Of a DNA stretch of 64,000 nt, positions 1 to 9,241 are shown piece by piece (the stretch's first letter is position 1; the number at the start of each line of letters is the position of its first letter). The stretch spans positions 248,001 to 312,000 of the forward strand of contig NZ_JAGGKR010000001.1 in the NCBI RefSeq assembly GCF_017873855.1, given 5' to 3'. The translations under genes were made by a program, and so were the position numbers. Origin of the DNA: Methanolinea mesophila. GTDB taxonomy: Archaea; Halobacteriota; Methanomicrobia; Methanomicrobiales; Methanospirillaceae. The notes under the pieces were generated by a model, which saw nothing but the letters and a program-made list of their open reading frames with translations, was not told the DNA's origin and did not search any database.

Positions 1-33
1 TTCGCGTATAGCAAAAAAGAGGTGAACAAATAA

Positions 34-708
34 ATGTTAAAAGGAAGGAAAAAATTCAAAATTTTTTCATTACTGGTGCTGATCTCATCGATCGGCATCT
101 TCTGTGTTCCGGTATCAGGACTGTATATATGGAATGTCAATGATCCAGACAGCTGTCCGCTTGAGGCAGAGATCGGCGAATCCATCATTATCAGGGGCGA
201 TCCACCGCCTGATGAAAATATCGTGAAAGATCCTTATAATGCAACCGACGAACAAAAACAACTCTGCAGCGAGCTTCGGGGGAGCGACATTACGATGGGA
301 GAATTCCTGAGAATCGTGTATCCACATTTATGGAACGGCCTCTCACCTGAAGATCAAAAAATGTATGATAGCTATAAGAAGGCCTGGGGTGCGGTCGATC
401 CTATCCCGCTCCCCCCTTGGCATGAGCCCGGTGAGGCAGCTCCGTCAAAGACTGACTCCTCCCCATCATCAGGCACCCTCGCGAACACATTACTCTCCAG
501 AGTAGCCATATCGAAATTTTCGATGGTGACCACCGCCCCCGCGGCCTTGCCCGTCTTGCAGGACAAGATTTCTTCGGTCGGTGAGACCACAACGGGCGGG
601 AGCTTCGACATGGCATCGTTTGCGGCCTCATACAGGAGCGGTGGCACAGCGATCGCATCGAAGGGCTTCGGGTCGGATATACTGGCGGCACGGGGGATCG
701 GGGGATAA
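34..708 (+). CDS. Secreted or membrane-anchored hypothetical protein, probably a composite ORF
   Basis: The protein opens with a basic stretch and a hydrophobic segment (about residues 9-30) that reads as a signal peptide or anchor. Residues 73-120 resemble the small secreted protein at 35980-36303: both have a G-E-[FY]-L core, then V-[YF]-P, then a run ending in a conserved W. The two look like paralogs of one short extracytoplasmic family of unknown function. After about residue 130 the composition changes to Ser/Ala/Gly-rich, and the opposite strand reads as better protein there. The last 90 codons may therefore be read-through into an inverted foreign fragment, and the stop at 706-708 may not be native. 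The start at 34 follows a GAGGTG-type ribosome site. Confidence 0.55.
   Translation: MLKGRKKFKIFSLLVLISSIGIFCVPVSGLYIWNVNDPDSCPLEAEIGESIIIRGDPPPDENIVKDPYNATDEQKQLCSELRGSDITMGEFLRIVYPHLWNGLSPEDQKMYDSYKKAWGAVDPIPLPPWHEPGEAAPSKTDSSPSSGTLANTLLSRVAISKFSMVTTAPAALPVLQDKISSVGETTTGGSFDMASFAASYRSGGTAIASKGFGSDILAARGIGG
372..690 (-). pseudogene. Possible inverted gene fragment inside the 3' half of the preceding ORF
   Basis: On the minus strand one frame reads openly for about 100 codons with ordinary protein composition, including the run LPPVVVSPTEEILSCKTGKA. The plus-strand reading of the same bases is Ser/Ala-rich, which is typical of an antisense frame. The fragment has no convincing start or end and its family was not recognised. 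It could be part of a conserved archaeal protein inserted backwards downstream of the secreted ORF. The alternative, that the plus frame is the true one, cannot be excluded. Confidence 0.3.
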
Positions 709-741
709 AGGGTAAAAAGAAAATTGGCTGAAATAATTTAT

Positions 742-966
742 TCATCCCCCTTTCCCACCTCCCTTCAATAACCCGTACTCGATCTCGTAATAGCACCCGG
801 GCACCGAGATCAGGTACTGGATCTTTTTCTGCCCTTCGGCATCTGCGATCTGCTTCAGCAGCGATGCCTGGTCCTCGGGCGAGTGCCCGCAGATGACCCA
901 CTTCTTCGTCTCATCGGTCATCTTCCAGGACCTGGCCGCCACCTCGGGCGGGGGCGGTCTCGGCAA
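742..966 (-). pseudogene. Tail repeat, copy A
   Basis: This copy matches the last ~66 residues of the membrane gene at 31066-31500. It keeps the W-K-M-x-D-E-T-K-K-W-V run, SPEDQASLL and the terminal VPGCYYEIEYGLLKGGGKGG followed by a stop. The membrane helix and the first half of the parent gene are missing, so it cannot make the full protein. It is the best preserved of the partial copies and the only one lying on the minus strand. Confidence 0.8.
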
Positions 967-1170
967 ATAACCCGCGCTTTACCGGGCGCTTCATTTTCCT
1001 TATTCATTTTTTGAAAATGAGACAATCCAGAGGGGATTCGAACTTCGTGTCAGGAATCCCCATAGCAGCACTCTAACGCTTCTTTTCGCTATTTTCAAAA
1101 TCGTTCGTGAGTTCATGGTATTGTTCCTCACATGTGAAAAAAGAACTCTGACCTCGAGAGGACATTAGTA

Positions 1171-1432
1171 TTATTTCCAGGTTTGTCGTTCGGGAAATGA
1201 ATCGCCGAGTGTTGGTGTCCGGGCCATAGCGACGAGCGATCTGCCGTGAAATTCGTGAGGAGCGGGAAGGCCCAGGCGATCCGAAGCGAATGCATGAGCG
1301 AGCATGGCCGTCATCGTATCAAGGATGAACCGGAAGAAGCCGCCCCGTGTTGCGGGTGCGGGAGAAGGGAGTACCGGGCGATGAGGAAGAGCGGACCGGC
1401 GAAAAAGGAAACGAACACGGTGGGGCGCCACA
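1171..1432. repeat. Dispersed ~200-bp repeat, copy 1
   Basis: The GC-rich sequence around gcgagcatggccgt recurs at 4985-5194, at 7710-7911 and, much decayed, at 41150-41345. In copies 1, 2 and 4 it lies directly beyond the 3' end of a histidine kinase gene or kinase fragment. The rest of 967-1601 has no convincing gene. Minus-strand frames through the copies conserve a little peptide sequence, but they are broken by indels between copies. Whether it is an RNA, a mobile remnant or old coding sequence is unknown. Confidence 0.7.
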
Positions 1433-1512
1433 TTTCGGTCCTTTCCGGGATGGTGAAGATGAACGTGCTCCCCCTACCCGGCTCCGGTTCGACCAAAATC
1501 GGCCGCCGGGTC
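1431..1512 (-). pseudogene. Histidine kinase C-terminal remnant
   Basis: The minus strand encodes the end of a HATPase domain, VEPEPGRGSTFIFTIPERTE. It is nearly the same as the last residues of the intact kinase at 41361-43454 and of the other kinases here. Nothing upstream continues the domain, so only the tail survives. It sits between a copy of the ~200-bp repeat and kaiB. Confidence 0.75.
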
Positions 1513-1601
1513 ATACCACGGGGGATCAATTTCGATAAAGTGTCCCCCTTCCCTCGCTACCGATATGCACGCAGACTGGTCAAAGTCTTGAAACAGCCGG
1601 T

Positions 1602-1901
1602 CTACCCTCCCGGCCGTATATCGAGCCCCACCAGGACCCGCTCGGTCTTGGAGAGGTCCCCTATGATCTTCCGGATCGGCGGGGGCAGCTGCCGGATGAG
1701 CGTGGGAACGGCGATAATCTCGTCGTTCTTTGCAAGCTCCGGGTGCTCGAGCAGGTCGATCACCTCGATCTCGTACTTCCCTGCCAGGTGCTCCCTGCAG
1801 ATCAGTTGCAGGTTCTCCAGCGCCCGATCGGCCTTGGAGGTATGCCCCGCGATATAGAGCCGGAGCCGCCAGAAGTCCTTGTCCATTTCAGAATTCGTCA
1901 T
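1602..1901 (-). CDS. kaiB: KaiB-like protein
   Basis: This 99-residue protein has the thioredoxin-like KaiB fold signature: a first strand L-R-L-Y-I-A-G-x-T, then a helix with A-L-E-N-L, E-V-I-D-L-L, V-P-T-L-I and [11 protein letters not shown]. It ends in the R-V-L-V-G-L-D run typical of KaiB. In cyanobacteria KaiB is the fold-switching partner that binds the KaiC CI ring. Archaeal KaiB homologs probably act with the adjacent KaiC-like ATPase, though usually without a known clock. The ATG lies inside the end of kaiC (14-bp overlap), so translation is probably coupled. Length and motifs fit the family fully. Confidence 0.9.
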   Translation of the reverse strand: MTNSEMDKDFWRLRLYIAGHTSKADRALENLQLICREHLAGKYEIEVIDLLEHPELAKNDEIIAVPTLIRQLPPPIRKIIGDLSKTERVLVGLDIRPGG

Positions 1902-3648
1902 GATGTACCTTTTTTTCCATGTCCCTGGAATTTTCCCCCGGATCGGCTTTCCGCCGGTCGGCGACCTGTTGCCGCTCTTCTAAGTCGACCCCTTTCTGCT
2001 CTTTTTCCCGTTCCGCCAGCCGGGAGAGCTCGCTCCTGCCGGCCTCCGCTTCTGCGTTGAGCGATTCGATCTGGGCATTTAACGCCTTTACCCTGTTCTC
2101 AATCTGCAGCTTCCGGGTGCGGAGTTCCTCCTCTTTCTGGCGTCGTTCTTCCCGGTCCTTTGCCTCCTGCAGGAACCGGGACGTCCCGGTGAGCAGCGAG
2201 CCGGGCCCCAGGTAGACATCGGAGAGCGAGATCCCCTTATCCGAAAGGATGAGCTCCCGTATCTGGTTGGAGTGGGCCATCCCCCTCGACTTCAGCACGT
2301 ACAGGCCTTTGTTCCGCTCCCCGGGCTCCTCGATATCGGCAAGCATCAGCCAGGTATCGATAAGGGACGAGATCCGGGTGCTGCTTCCCCGCATTCCCTG
2401 TTCGTATTCCAGCTCGGTCATCACCGAGGTGATGTGGTTGACCTTTATCGAGTCGATGATCCTGGTGATCATCGCTTTGGAATCATCCGTGGTGCCCACC
2501 GCCTGGAGGTTGGAGATGGGATCGACGATCACCGCCGACGGGGAATAATCCCGGATCATCTTCAGCATGAGGGCGAGGTGCATCTCCAGCCCGTACAGTG
2601 CCGGCCTCGCGGCATGAATGTTCAGGAGGCCCGAGGCGAGGTGGGGTGAGAGGTCGATCCCGATAGACTGCATGTTCCGGACGATCTGGTCCGGGGACTC
2701 CTCGAACGCGAAGTAAAGGCATTTTTCACCTCTCCTGCAGCACGCGTTCGCGAATGCGGCCGCGAGCGAGGTCTTTCCGCTCCCGGCACTCCCCGAGATA
2801 AGCACGCTGGAGCCCCGGTAATACCCCTTCCCCCCGAGCATTGCGTCCAGCCGCTCGACCCCGGTGGAGACCCTGTCGCGGAGCGCCTCGTGGTGTAACC
2901 CGAGCGAAGTGATGGGGAGGACCGAGATGCCGTCCTCGCCGATCAGGAAGGGATATTCGTTCGTCCCGTGGGTCGAGCCACGGTACTTGACCACCCGGAG
3001 CCGCCGGGTGGATACCTGGTGGTCCACCCGGTGGTCGAGGAAGATCACGCAGTCAGAGACGTACTCCTCGAGCCCGTGCCGGGTGAACATCCCGTCCCCG
3101 GACTCGCCGGTAACCACCGCGGTAAGCTCCTTTTCTTTTATCCAGGAGAACAGCCGCACCAGTTCGGACCGCAGGACCCCTTCGTTCTGAAGGCCGGAGA
3201 AGAGGGACTCGATCGTGTCCAGGACCACTCGTTTCGCCCCGATCGACTCGACGGCCATCCCGAGCCGGATGAAGAGCCCTTCGAGGTCGTACTCGCCGGT
3301 CTCCTCGATGGTCCCCCGGTCGACGACCACGTGGTCGAGCGCGACCAGTTTCTCTTTCTGGAGGTCCAGGAGGTCGTACCCGAGCGACCTGACATTCTTC
3401 GCGAGGTCCGGGACCCTCTCCTCGAAGGAGATGAATACCCCGGGCTCGCCGTACTTCACTGCACCGTTCACCAGGAACTGGACCCCGAACAGGGTCTTTC
3501 CACACCCCGCCTTCCCGCAGACAAGCGTCGGCCTCCCTTCAGGAAGCCCGCCGCCGGTGATCTCGTCCAGTCCCTCGATCCCCGTCGGGCTCTTGGGGAA
3601 TACGGGGGTCTCTCCCCCGGAATCCTTTAATCTGGCAGATTCTTTCAT
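1888..3648 (-). CDS. kaiC: KaiC-like double RecA-domain ATPase
   Basis: Two RecA/KaiC domains are present. CI has Walker [10 protein letters not shown] at residues 44-52 and the F-E-E motif near 75-77. CII has SGSAGSGKT at 285-293 and F-E-E near 315-317. The CII region R-I-S-S-L-I-D-T (425-432) aligns with the cyanobacterial phosphorylation-site segment H-I-S-T-I-T-D-T, so both positions are serines here (427-428). After about residue 490 comes a charged coiled-coil tail rich in E, K and R, longer than the usual KaiC tail. The gene lies in an apparent operon: PAS kinase (15 bp upstream), kaiC, kaiB. It is probably a cytosolic hexameric ATPase in signal processing; a circadian role is not shown. 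Confidence 0.9.
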   Translation of the reverse strand: MKESARLKDSGGETPVFPKSPTGIEGLDEITGGGLPEGRPTLVCGKAGCGKTLFGVQFLVNGAVKYGEPGVFISFEERVPDLAKNVRSLGYDLLDLQKEKLVALDHVVVDRGTIEETGEYDLEGLFIRLGMAVESIGAKRVVLDTIESLFSGLQNEGVLRSELVRLFSWIKEKELTAVVTGESGDGMFTRHGLEEYVSDCVIFLDHRVDHQVSTRRLRVVKYRGSTHGTNEYPFLIGEDGISVLPITSLGLHHEALRDRVSTGVERLDAMLGGKGYYRGSSVLISGSAGSGKTSLAAAFANACCRRGEKCLYFAFEESPDQIVRNMQSIGIDLSPHLASGLLNIHAARPALYGLEMHLALMLKMIRDYSPSAVIVDPISNLQAVGTTDDSKAMITRIIDSIKVNHITSVMTELEYEQGMRGSSTRISSLIDTWLMLADIEEPGERNKGLYVLKSRGMAHSNQIRELILSDKGISLSDVYLGPGSLLTGTSRFLQEAKDREERRQKEEELRTRKLQIENRVKALNAQIESLNAEAEAGRSELSRLAEREKEQKGVDLEERQQVADRRKADPGENSRDMEKKVHHDEF

Positions 3649-3663
3649 GCGAATGTACCCCTC

Positions 3664-4848
3664 TCATCCGGTCCGTGCGTAACGGGCCTGATCGCCGGTA
3701 CCCGGCGCCGCGGGAATCGTGAAGAAGAAAGTGCTCCCGTTTCCTTCCGACGATTCCACCCATATACGTCCCCCGTGCCGTTCCACGATCTTCCTGCAGA
3801 CCGCAAGCCCGATCCCGGTGCCGGGATAGGTCTTCTGGGTATGCAGCCTCTGGAAGATCTCAAAGACCTTGTCACTATATTCGGGATCGATCCCGATACC
3901 GTTGTCCTTCACGGAAATGCGCCACTCGTCGCCATCCCTGCGCCCGCCGATCCGTATCCGGGGATCTTCAGTCCCCCGGAACTTGAGCGCGTTCGAGATC
4001 AGGTTCTGGAAGACCTGGATCATCTGGGAATGGTCGGCGGAGACGACGGGAAGGACCTCCCACCGGATGTCCGCATTGCTCTCCTCGACCTGCACCGAGA
4101 GGTTCTGCAGGGCTTCGGCAAGGACCACGTTCAGGTTCACCTGCCCGAACGGTTTTGCCTGCGAGCCCACCCGCGAATATTCCAGCAGGTCGTTGACCAG
4201 TGCGTCCATCCTTGCGGCCCCGTCGACAATGTACCCGATGAACTCGTCCGCGTCATTGTCCAGCTTTCCCTGGTATTTCTGGGCCAGGAGCTGGGAGAAG
4301 CTCGTGACCATCCGGAGCGGCTCGCGGAGGTCGTGCGAGGCGATGTAGGCGAACCGTTCCAGTTCATTGTTGCTCTGCTGCAGGGCCATGGCGATCTTGT
4401 GCAGTTCCTCCTCGGCCCGTTTCTGCTCGGTGATGTCTGAAACGAGCACGATCCCGTACCGGATCGTACCCGTATCGTCCGGTACTGCGCTCGAACTGAC
4501 ATAAACCGCGCTCGTTTTTCCTTTCCCGTGAAAAAGCTCGACTTCCTCGTGGATGATGGTCTCGCCGGTCGCGAGCGTCCGTGCCAGCGGCCATTCGTCG
4601 ACGAGGTACGGCCTCCAGTCGAGATGGAAGTCCTGCCCCGCGAGGGACTCCTGTTTCGGGATGGGGTGGCCCCATAACTCCCGCATGCGGCGGTTGACAA
4701 AGAGACACCTCCCGGAAGGAGCTTCGGTAATGATCACCCCAATCGGCAGATAATCGATAACAGGAAGAGGAGGGAATGAGGGTCCGGGGATGGGTTGATC
4801 CATCACGGCGGCACTGATCTCCGGTTCATTTTTATTGCCAGGGCTCAC
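3664..4848 (-). CDS. PAS-domain sensor histidine kinase in the kai operon
   Basis: This is a soluble kinase with one PAS domain (about residues 28-140), a HisKA dimerisation helix with S-H-D-L-R-E-P-L-R (His162), and a HATPase domain. The latter has an N-box F-Q-N-L-I-S-N-A, G1 D-N-G-I-G-I-D-P, G2 G-T-G-I-G-L-A, and an end of the form G-S-T-F-F-F-T-I-P. There is no membrane segment. The gene is followed after 15 bp by kaiC and kaiB, suggesting that the kinase, KaiC and KaiB share one pathway. No response regulator is next to it. The HisKA and HATPase parts are very close to those of the kinases at 5.2-7.6 kb and 41.4-43.4 kb, so they belong to one expanded family. Confidence 0.9.
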   Translation of the reverse strand: MSPGNKNEPEISAAVMDQPIPGPSFPPLPVIDYLPIGVIITEAPSGRCLFVNRRMRELWGHPIPKQESLAGQDFHLDWRPYLVDEWPLARTLATGETIIHEEVELFHGKGKTSAVYVSSSAVPDDTGTIRYGIVLVSDITEQKRAEEELHKIAMALQQSNNELERFAYIASHDLREPLRMVTSFSQLLAQKYQGKLDNDADEFIGYIVDGAARMDALVNDLLEYSRVGSQAKPFGQVNLNVVLAEALQNLSVQVEESNADIRWEVLPVVSADHSQMIQVFQNLISNALKFRGTEDPRIRIGGRRDGDEWRISVKDNGIGIDPEYSDKVFEIFQRLHTQKTYPGTGIGLAVCRKIVERHGGRIWVESSEGNGSTFFFTIPAAPGTGDQARYARTG

Positions 4849-4984
4849 GTTTTCCCCCTTTTACTACCATGAAGTAGCGCATATCGGATAAAGTATTCGG
4901 ACCTGACCTGCGACTCAGGCGATACAGACACGCCGGGTGATCTTTTTAACCGGGCTGCAAGCGGGAACGAGCGTCTTCGCTGGT

Positions 4985-5194
4985 AGACATAGGAGCGACG
5001 AGCGGTCTGCCCGGGAGCAGTCCGTGAGGAGCGGGAAAGAGCAGGCGATGCGACGCGAATACATGAGCGAGCATGGCCGTCGTCGTGTCATGGATGAACC
5101 AGGAGAGGCAGCCCCACGTTGTGAGTGCAGGGAGATCGGGAGCACCGGACGTCAGGAGGAGCGGACCGGCGACCGGAGCGAACATGGTGGGGCG
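4985..5194. repeat. Dispersed ~200-bp repeat, copy 2
   Basis: The block runs from gcgacgagcggtctgcc to the bases just beyond the kinase stop at 5195. It is highly similar to copy 3 (7710-7911) and copy 1 (1171-1432). It fills most of the gap between two kinase genes. The remainder (4849-4984) contains nothing recognisable. Its position directly downstream of a kinase 3' end matches copies 1 and 4. Confidence 0.75.
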
Positions 5195-7653
5195 TTACTT
5201 TCCGGTCCTGTCCGGTATGGTAAAGAAGAACGTGCTGCCCATCCCGGGCTCCGATTCGACCCGGATCCGGCCGCCGTGCCGCTCGACGATCCGCTTGCAG
5301 ATGGCGAGCCCGATCCCCGTCCCCTGGTAGTCGCCCCTCGACTGCAGCCGCTGGAAGAGCTCGAAGATTTTTTCATGGTAATGCGGATCGATGCCGATCC
5401 CGTTGTCCCGGACCGAGAATTCCCATTCGTTTCCAATTTCACTGCACCGACAGAGACAACCGGCTCTTTGTTGTCATGGAACTTTATCGCATTCGAGAGC
5501 AGGTTCTGGAACACGAGCGTCACCTGCGAACGGTCTACGTAGACCGTGGGAAGGACGCCCACCTCGATTTTTGCCTTATTCTCCTTTATCGCCATGGAAA
5601 GACTTTTCCGTGTTTCTTCCAACACGATATTCATGTCGGTCGGTTCGAACGGTTTCCCCCGGGACGTGATCCTTGAATACTCGAGGAGGTCGTTCACCAG
5701 GGCGTCCATCTTCCTCCCGCCCTCCACGATGTAATCGATGAATTCATCGGCATCCGCATCGAGCCGGCCCTTGTAGTTCTTCTCCAGGAGCTGGGAGAAG
5801 CTGGTCACCATCCGGAGCGGTTCCCGGAGGTCGTGGGACGCGACGTAGGCGAACCGTTCCAGGTCCTCGTTGCTCTGTTTAAGGTTCTCGGCGTAGTTTT
5901 TTAGGCTTTCTTCAGCGTTCTTTCTCTCAGTGATATCCTGGCCCTGGGCGACGGTGGAGAGCACCGTCGTCCCGTCAGGTGAAAAAAGAGTCGCCGAGTT
6001 CCAGAGAACCGTGCGGATCGCTCCATCGGCATCGAGGATCGGGATCTCGACCACCTCCATTCGTTCCCCTGAAGAGGTCCTCCGGACCGCTTCCATTGCG
6101 GCATCGCGGAACTGGTCCGGGAACAGGACCGCAAGGTCTTTTCCGATCATGGATTCGGCCGGTTTTCCTGTCAGGAGCTCGAATGCATGGTTGAACCGGG
6201 TGATACGGTATCCGGGGTCCCAGACGATGATCGGGGCGTTGGCGTAACCGATCAGGTTCTCAAGGTACTGACTCGTCTCGCGCTCGGCGTGCTCGGCTTT
6301 CATGAGCTCTTCATAATTCTGTCTCAATTCTTCCTGGGTAGAGACGAGCTCTTCGTTCAGCTCGTTCAATTCTTCAAATTTCACTTTAAGGGCCTCTTCG
6401 GCACTTTTCCTGTCCGTGATGTCCCGGATGATACAGGTCCTCGCCCAGGTGGACCCGGCCGGATGCCCGAACACCGACATGTCGACCGGGAACTCGTTTC
6501 CATCCTTTCGCAGGGCAATCGTCTCGATGTGGTCACTGACCGGCAGTCCCTCGTTCCCCGTTGCCTCAGTGGAACACACTGCCCGGATTGCGGAGAGGAA
6601 TCCGACTCCGGGAGCCATCAGGGCAATGGGGGTACCGACTGCCTCCTCCTGCGGATATCCGAACATCCGCTCGGCGGCCGGGTTCCAGACAAGCACCCGG
6701 TCGGCAGGGTCGAGGACCACGATCGCGCTGGTCGAGGCCTCCACGAGTGCCCGGTATCCGACCTCGGCTTCCCCGAAGAACTGAGCCAGCATCTCTTCGA
6801 CGGGAACACCCTGCGCCGATGCGGTCCTTCTCACTCCGAGGTAGGCGACCAGAGCATAGCACGCCCCGACATATTCGGCGGTCCTCCCGAACCAGCCGAC
6901 CAGCCCCCCGACCACCATCTCCTGGGCGAATGCGAACAGGCCGATTGAAAGGAGGCCGAAGGAGATTGCCATCCAGAAGAAGAAATCCTCCTTCTTCCTG
7001 GTGTTCTCCAGATAGAACATTACCGCCGAGGCCGCGAGCAAAACGATCGCGCTGATGAGAATGCCCTGGCGCAGCAGGGTCGGGCCGATGTCCTGGGTAA
7101 AGAACCGGGGGACGAGTCCCGCCAGGGTCGTGCCGGTGAAGAGAAGTATAAAAAGGCCCACTCCTGTATACAACAGCCCTGCGGTCCGGGTCCTTTTCGG
7201 GTCCGACAACCAGGCGGGATGATAGGTATTCGCCAGTGCGGCCGAGAATGCAAAAACTGCACCTACAAAAAATGCGGTGTTATAGACGGTGACGTTCAGG
7301 TTCGCCCCGTCCGGGAGTGATCGCACGAGCGCCGCGAGGATGCTGCCCATCCCCATGGCAAGCATCCCCCCGCCTATCAGCAGCACCGCGGGCCGCCCAT
7401 ACAAAGAATAGGTCCGGAAGGAGAGATACGCGATGAAAAGCGGGATAATTCCGACGAATATGGTGTTCGTGATCAGCAGCAGATAGGGGGGTTCGAATAC
7501 CGTCTGGATACCAGAAAGCACGAGAATTTCAATGATAATGAAAAAAATCGGGATAAGTGCGAGACTCGCGAGCTTCCATCGTTCCTGATGTTGCGGGATT
7601 GGCATAGAAATCAAAAAAAAATGTTGGTATTGACTATGATGTCCGCTATGCAC
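5152..7653 (-). CDS. Membrane PAS histidine kinase with a frameshift in the ATPase domain
   Basis: The likely start is the ATG at 7605 (MPIPQHQER). Residues after it form about seven or eight hydrophobic helices (to about residue 270), then two PAS domains, a coiled coil, HisKA with S-H-D-L-R-E-P-L-R, and the start of a HATPase domain. Around 5428-5440 the frame is lost. The minus-strand +1/-2 frame then continues [15 protein letters not shown] and [10 protein letters not shown], and stops at 5195. The open frame to 5152 encodes a nonsense Ser/Gly/Arg-rich tail instead. As written, the kinase would lack its ATP site. It is either a recent pseudogene, a phase-variable gene or a sequencing error. 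The membrane part probably senses or anchors. Confidence 0.8.
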   Translation of the reverse strand: MHSGHHSQYQHFFLISMPIPQHQERWKLASLALIPIFFIIIEILVLSGIQTVFEPPYLLLITNTIFVGIIPLFIAYLSFRTYSLYGRPAVLLIGGGMLAMGMGSILAALVRSLPDGANLNVTVYNTAFFVGAVFAFSAALANTYHPAWLSDPKRTRTAGLLYTGVGLFILLFTGTTLAGLVPRFFTQDIGPTLLRQGILISAIVLLAASAVMFYLENTRKKEDFFFWMAISFGLLSIGLFAFAQEMVVGGLVGWFGRTAEYVGACYALVAYLGVRRTASAQGVPVEEMLAQFFGEAEVGYRALVEASTSAIVVLDPADRVLVWNPAAERMFGYPQEEAVGTPIALMAPGVGFLSAIRAVCSTEATGNEGLPVSDHIETIALRKDGNEFPVDMSVFGHPAGSTWARTCIIRDITDRKSAEEALKVKFEELNELNEELVSTQEELRQNYEELMKAEHAERETSQYLENLIGYANAPIIVWDPGYRITRFNHAFELLTGKPAESMIGKDLAVLFPDQFRDAAMEAVRRTSSGERMEVVEIPILDADGAIRTVLWNSATLFSPDGTTVLSTVAQGQDITERKNAEESLKNYAENLKQSNEDLERFAYVASHDLREPLRMVTSFSQLLEKNYKGRLDADADEFIDYIVEGGRKMDALVNDLLEYSRITSRGKPFEPTDMNIVLEETRKSLSMAIKENKAKIEVGVLPTVYVDRSQVTLVFQNLLSNAIKFHDNKEPVVSVGAVKLETNGNSRSGTTGSASIRITMKKSSSSSSGCSRGATTRGRGSGSPSASGSSSGTAAGSGSNRSPGWAARSSLPYRTGPESNAPPCSLRSPVRSS

Positions 7654-7709
7654 GTATAAAGGTGCGCTTTTAGAAATATCGCGACCCGGTGAAAAGATTT
7701 ACACGTTCG

Positions 7710-7911
7710 GGCCACAGCGGCGAACGGTCTGCTCGGAAGCAGTCCGTGAGGAGCGGGAACGGGCAGGCGATGCGAAGCGAATAAATGAGCGAGCATGGCC
7801 GTAATGGGGGTGAACCAGGAGAAGCAGCCCCATGTTGCGAGTGCGGGGGAGAAGGAGCACCGGACGTTAGGTGGAGCGGCCCTGCGACCGGAGCGAACAT
7901 GGTGGGGCGTC
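7710..7911. repeat. Dispersed ~200-bp repeat, copy 3
   Basis: This copy lies upstream of the large kinase gene and carries the shared core gcgaataaatgagcgagc. It is close to copy 2 along its whole length, but small indels shift any reading frame. Unlike the other copies it has no recognisable kinase tail beside it; a short unrelated stretch follows. Confidence 0.7.
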
Positions 7912-8017
7912 TGGATTAGACCGCCCGCGTCGAAGTCACACTCAACTACATTTTTCAAAATAGGGACAAAAATAATGATATTCGTGTCAGGGATTCGTGC
8001 ACCTAAAAAAAGGGTAT

Positions 8018-8111
8018 TCCCCTTGTGGGGGGCACTGTCCGGCCCTTATGCGGGATTACGGACGTGCGGAAGTTTCTCCTCACCCGGGAATGACGGTCAT
8101 GATAGTCTGCC
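8018..8111 (+). repeat. Duplicate of the antiporter 3' end, in permuted order
   Basis: The segment gtgcggaagtttctcctc and the following ~35 bp repeat the last codons, stop and downstream bases of the Kef-type antiporter (55285-55330). The ~60 bp before it (gcccttatgcgggatta and surrounding bases) resemble the stretch that lies after the antiporter, near 55356-55405. The two blocks are thus in opposite order at the two loci. No gene is present here; the rest of 7912-8144 shows nothing else recognisable. Confidence 0.75.
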
Positions 8112-8144
8112 GGAGTTCTATTATTTAGAATTTGAATTTACGAT

Positions 8145-8591
8145 TCAATCGGGAGCTCGTGCAGAATATTCACTCGTGACGGAATAAGTAAGGTTATATT
8201 TTTCATTAATAACCACTATCAATGCTGATCTTTCAAAATTGTAATATCTTATCTTGGTTTCTTTCGGCTTGAGATCTCCGATATCAGCTAAAAATCTGTT
8301 ATCGCTGATACAGTTTCGGAACGGGAAATCATTTTGGTTATTGCAATAAGAAAATTGTTCAATTTTCACATTTTTGGCGGTAAAATTACTATTATTGAAA
8401 ACAGTTACGGTAATGAGATATTTGTTTTCAGCATCGACATAATTTTTTACGTAAGTCCCATTATATTGAAAATCAGCCGTTACACAGATATCGGGATTAG
8501 GACCGCGATATGTGTGGGTGAGGCACCCTACAAAAAGTATGGATACACAGAGAATTGAGGTTAGTCCAGTTATTAGGACAATATTTTTCAT
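8145..8591 (-). CDS. Putative lipoprotein of unknown function
   Basis: The 148-residue protein starts with a lysine, a hydrophobic segment and the lipobox-like end L-F-V-G-C (Cys about residue 23), so it is probably exported and lipid-anchored. The mature part is rich in Asn, Tyr and Thr, and contains I-T-V-T-V-F-N-N and K-P-K-E-T-K-I-R-Y. That pattern is typical of a small beta-sandwich domain of the kind that follows conserved archaeal lipoprotein signals. It ends close to the permuted antiporter fragment. The gene is AT-rich compared with its neighbours. No family was recognised. Confidence 0.7.
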   Translation of the reverse strand: MKNIVLITGLTSILCVSILFVGCLTHTYRGPNPDICVTADFQYNGTYVKNYVDAENKYLITVTVFNNSNFTAKNVKIEQFSYCNNQNDFPFRNCISDNRFLADIGDLKPKETKIRYYNFERSALIVVINEKYNLTYSVTSEYSARAPD

Positions 8592-8767
8592 TTTTTTCTT
8601 TCCTAGAATATCTTATTATAATAATCAAATATATCAATTCGATTAAATTATCTTTTTCAAATTGTTTTACGTTAAGAGTTGCCCATTTACCAGCAAAATA
8701 ATGAATTCCATAGCAGCATTCTGTTTTATTGATGGTTCGATTCCTGTCTATTCATTTTCAAGATTGT

Positions 8768-8778
8768 TTTATATATTA
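8768..8778 (+). promoter_or_regulatory. TATA-like box ahead of the DUF3303 gene
   Basis: The AT-rich stretch tttatatatta lies about 70 bp before the ATG at 8846. An archaeal start would then fall near 8800, leaving a ~45-base leader. A G-rich ribosome site (gggggt) precedes the ATG. The remainder of 8592-8845 shows no gene. Confidence 0.45.
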
Positions 8779-8845
8779 GACGAATGATATTTCCAGCTAC
8801 CTCATCCAACAATCATCCGGAGGGGTAGGAAACGGGGGTAAGAAA

Positions 8846-9103
8846 ATGCTGTTCATGATTACGTTCCAGTGGGAACCGGGAAAGACGGATGAAGTGATGC
8901 AGATGCGGAAGAAGGAGACTCCGCATCCGGGAAGAAAGGTACTAAAAGAATGGATCGCACTCGAGTCAAATCTCGTGTACAGACTGGTAGAGCTCACCGA
9001 TCCCGCAGCGCTGCTCAAGGCGACCCAGGGGTGGAGCGACATCGGATATATCGAAATGCACCCGGTGATGGAATCAGAAGAAGCGTTCAAGCTGCTGAAA
9101 TAG
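8846..9103 (+). CDS. DUF3303-family small protein
   Basis: This compact 85-residue protein begins M-L-F-M-I-T-F-Q-W-E-P-G-K and ends with a short helix. It carries the central pattern of the DUF3303 family (P-G-R-K-V-L-K-E-W, then L-V-E-L-T-D-P-A-A-L). Members are small cytosolic alpha/beta proteins of the ferredoxin-like (dimeric barrel) type, with no established biochemical role. The length is normal for the family. It stands alone with its own TATA-like box. Confidence 0.75.
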   Translation: MLFMITFQWEPGKTDEVMQMRKKETPHPGRKVLKEWIALESNLVYRLVELTDPAALLKATQGWSDIGYIEMHPVMESEEAFKLLK

Positions 9104-9241
9104 GAAAAAGTCAGCCTGAAAATTCCTTTTTTTTCCGGATAATAGAATTGGACCGAATGATCTGAAGTACGAGAACTCTTTAAATTTTCGTAAAAAAGAG
9201 CATGGAACGGATATAATTGTCAACGAAGGGGTATTTCCCCG

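Noticed and set aside
1021-1060. A tRNA-like ggattcgaac sequence
   Set aside because: The flanking bases cannot form the T-stem, and no other tRNA arms are present.
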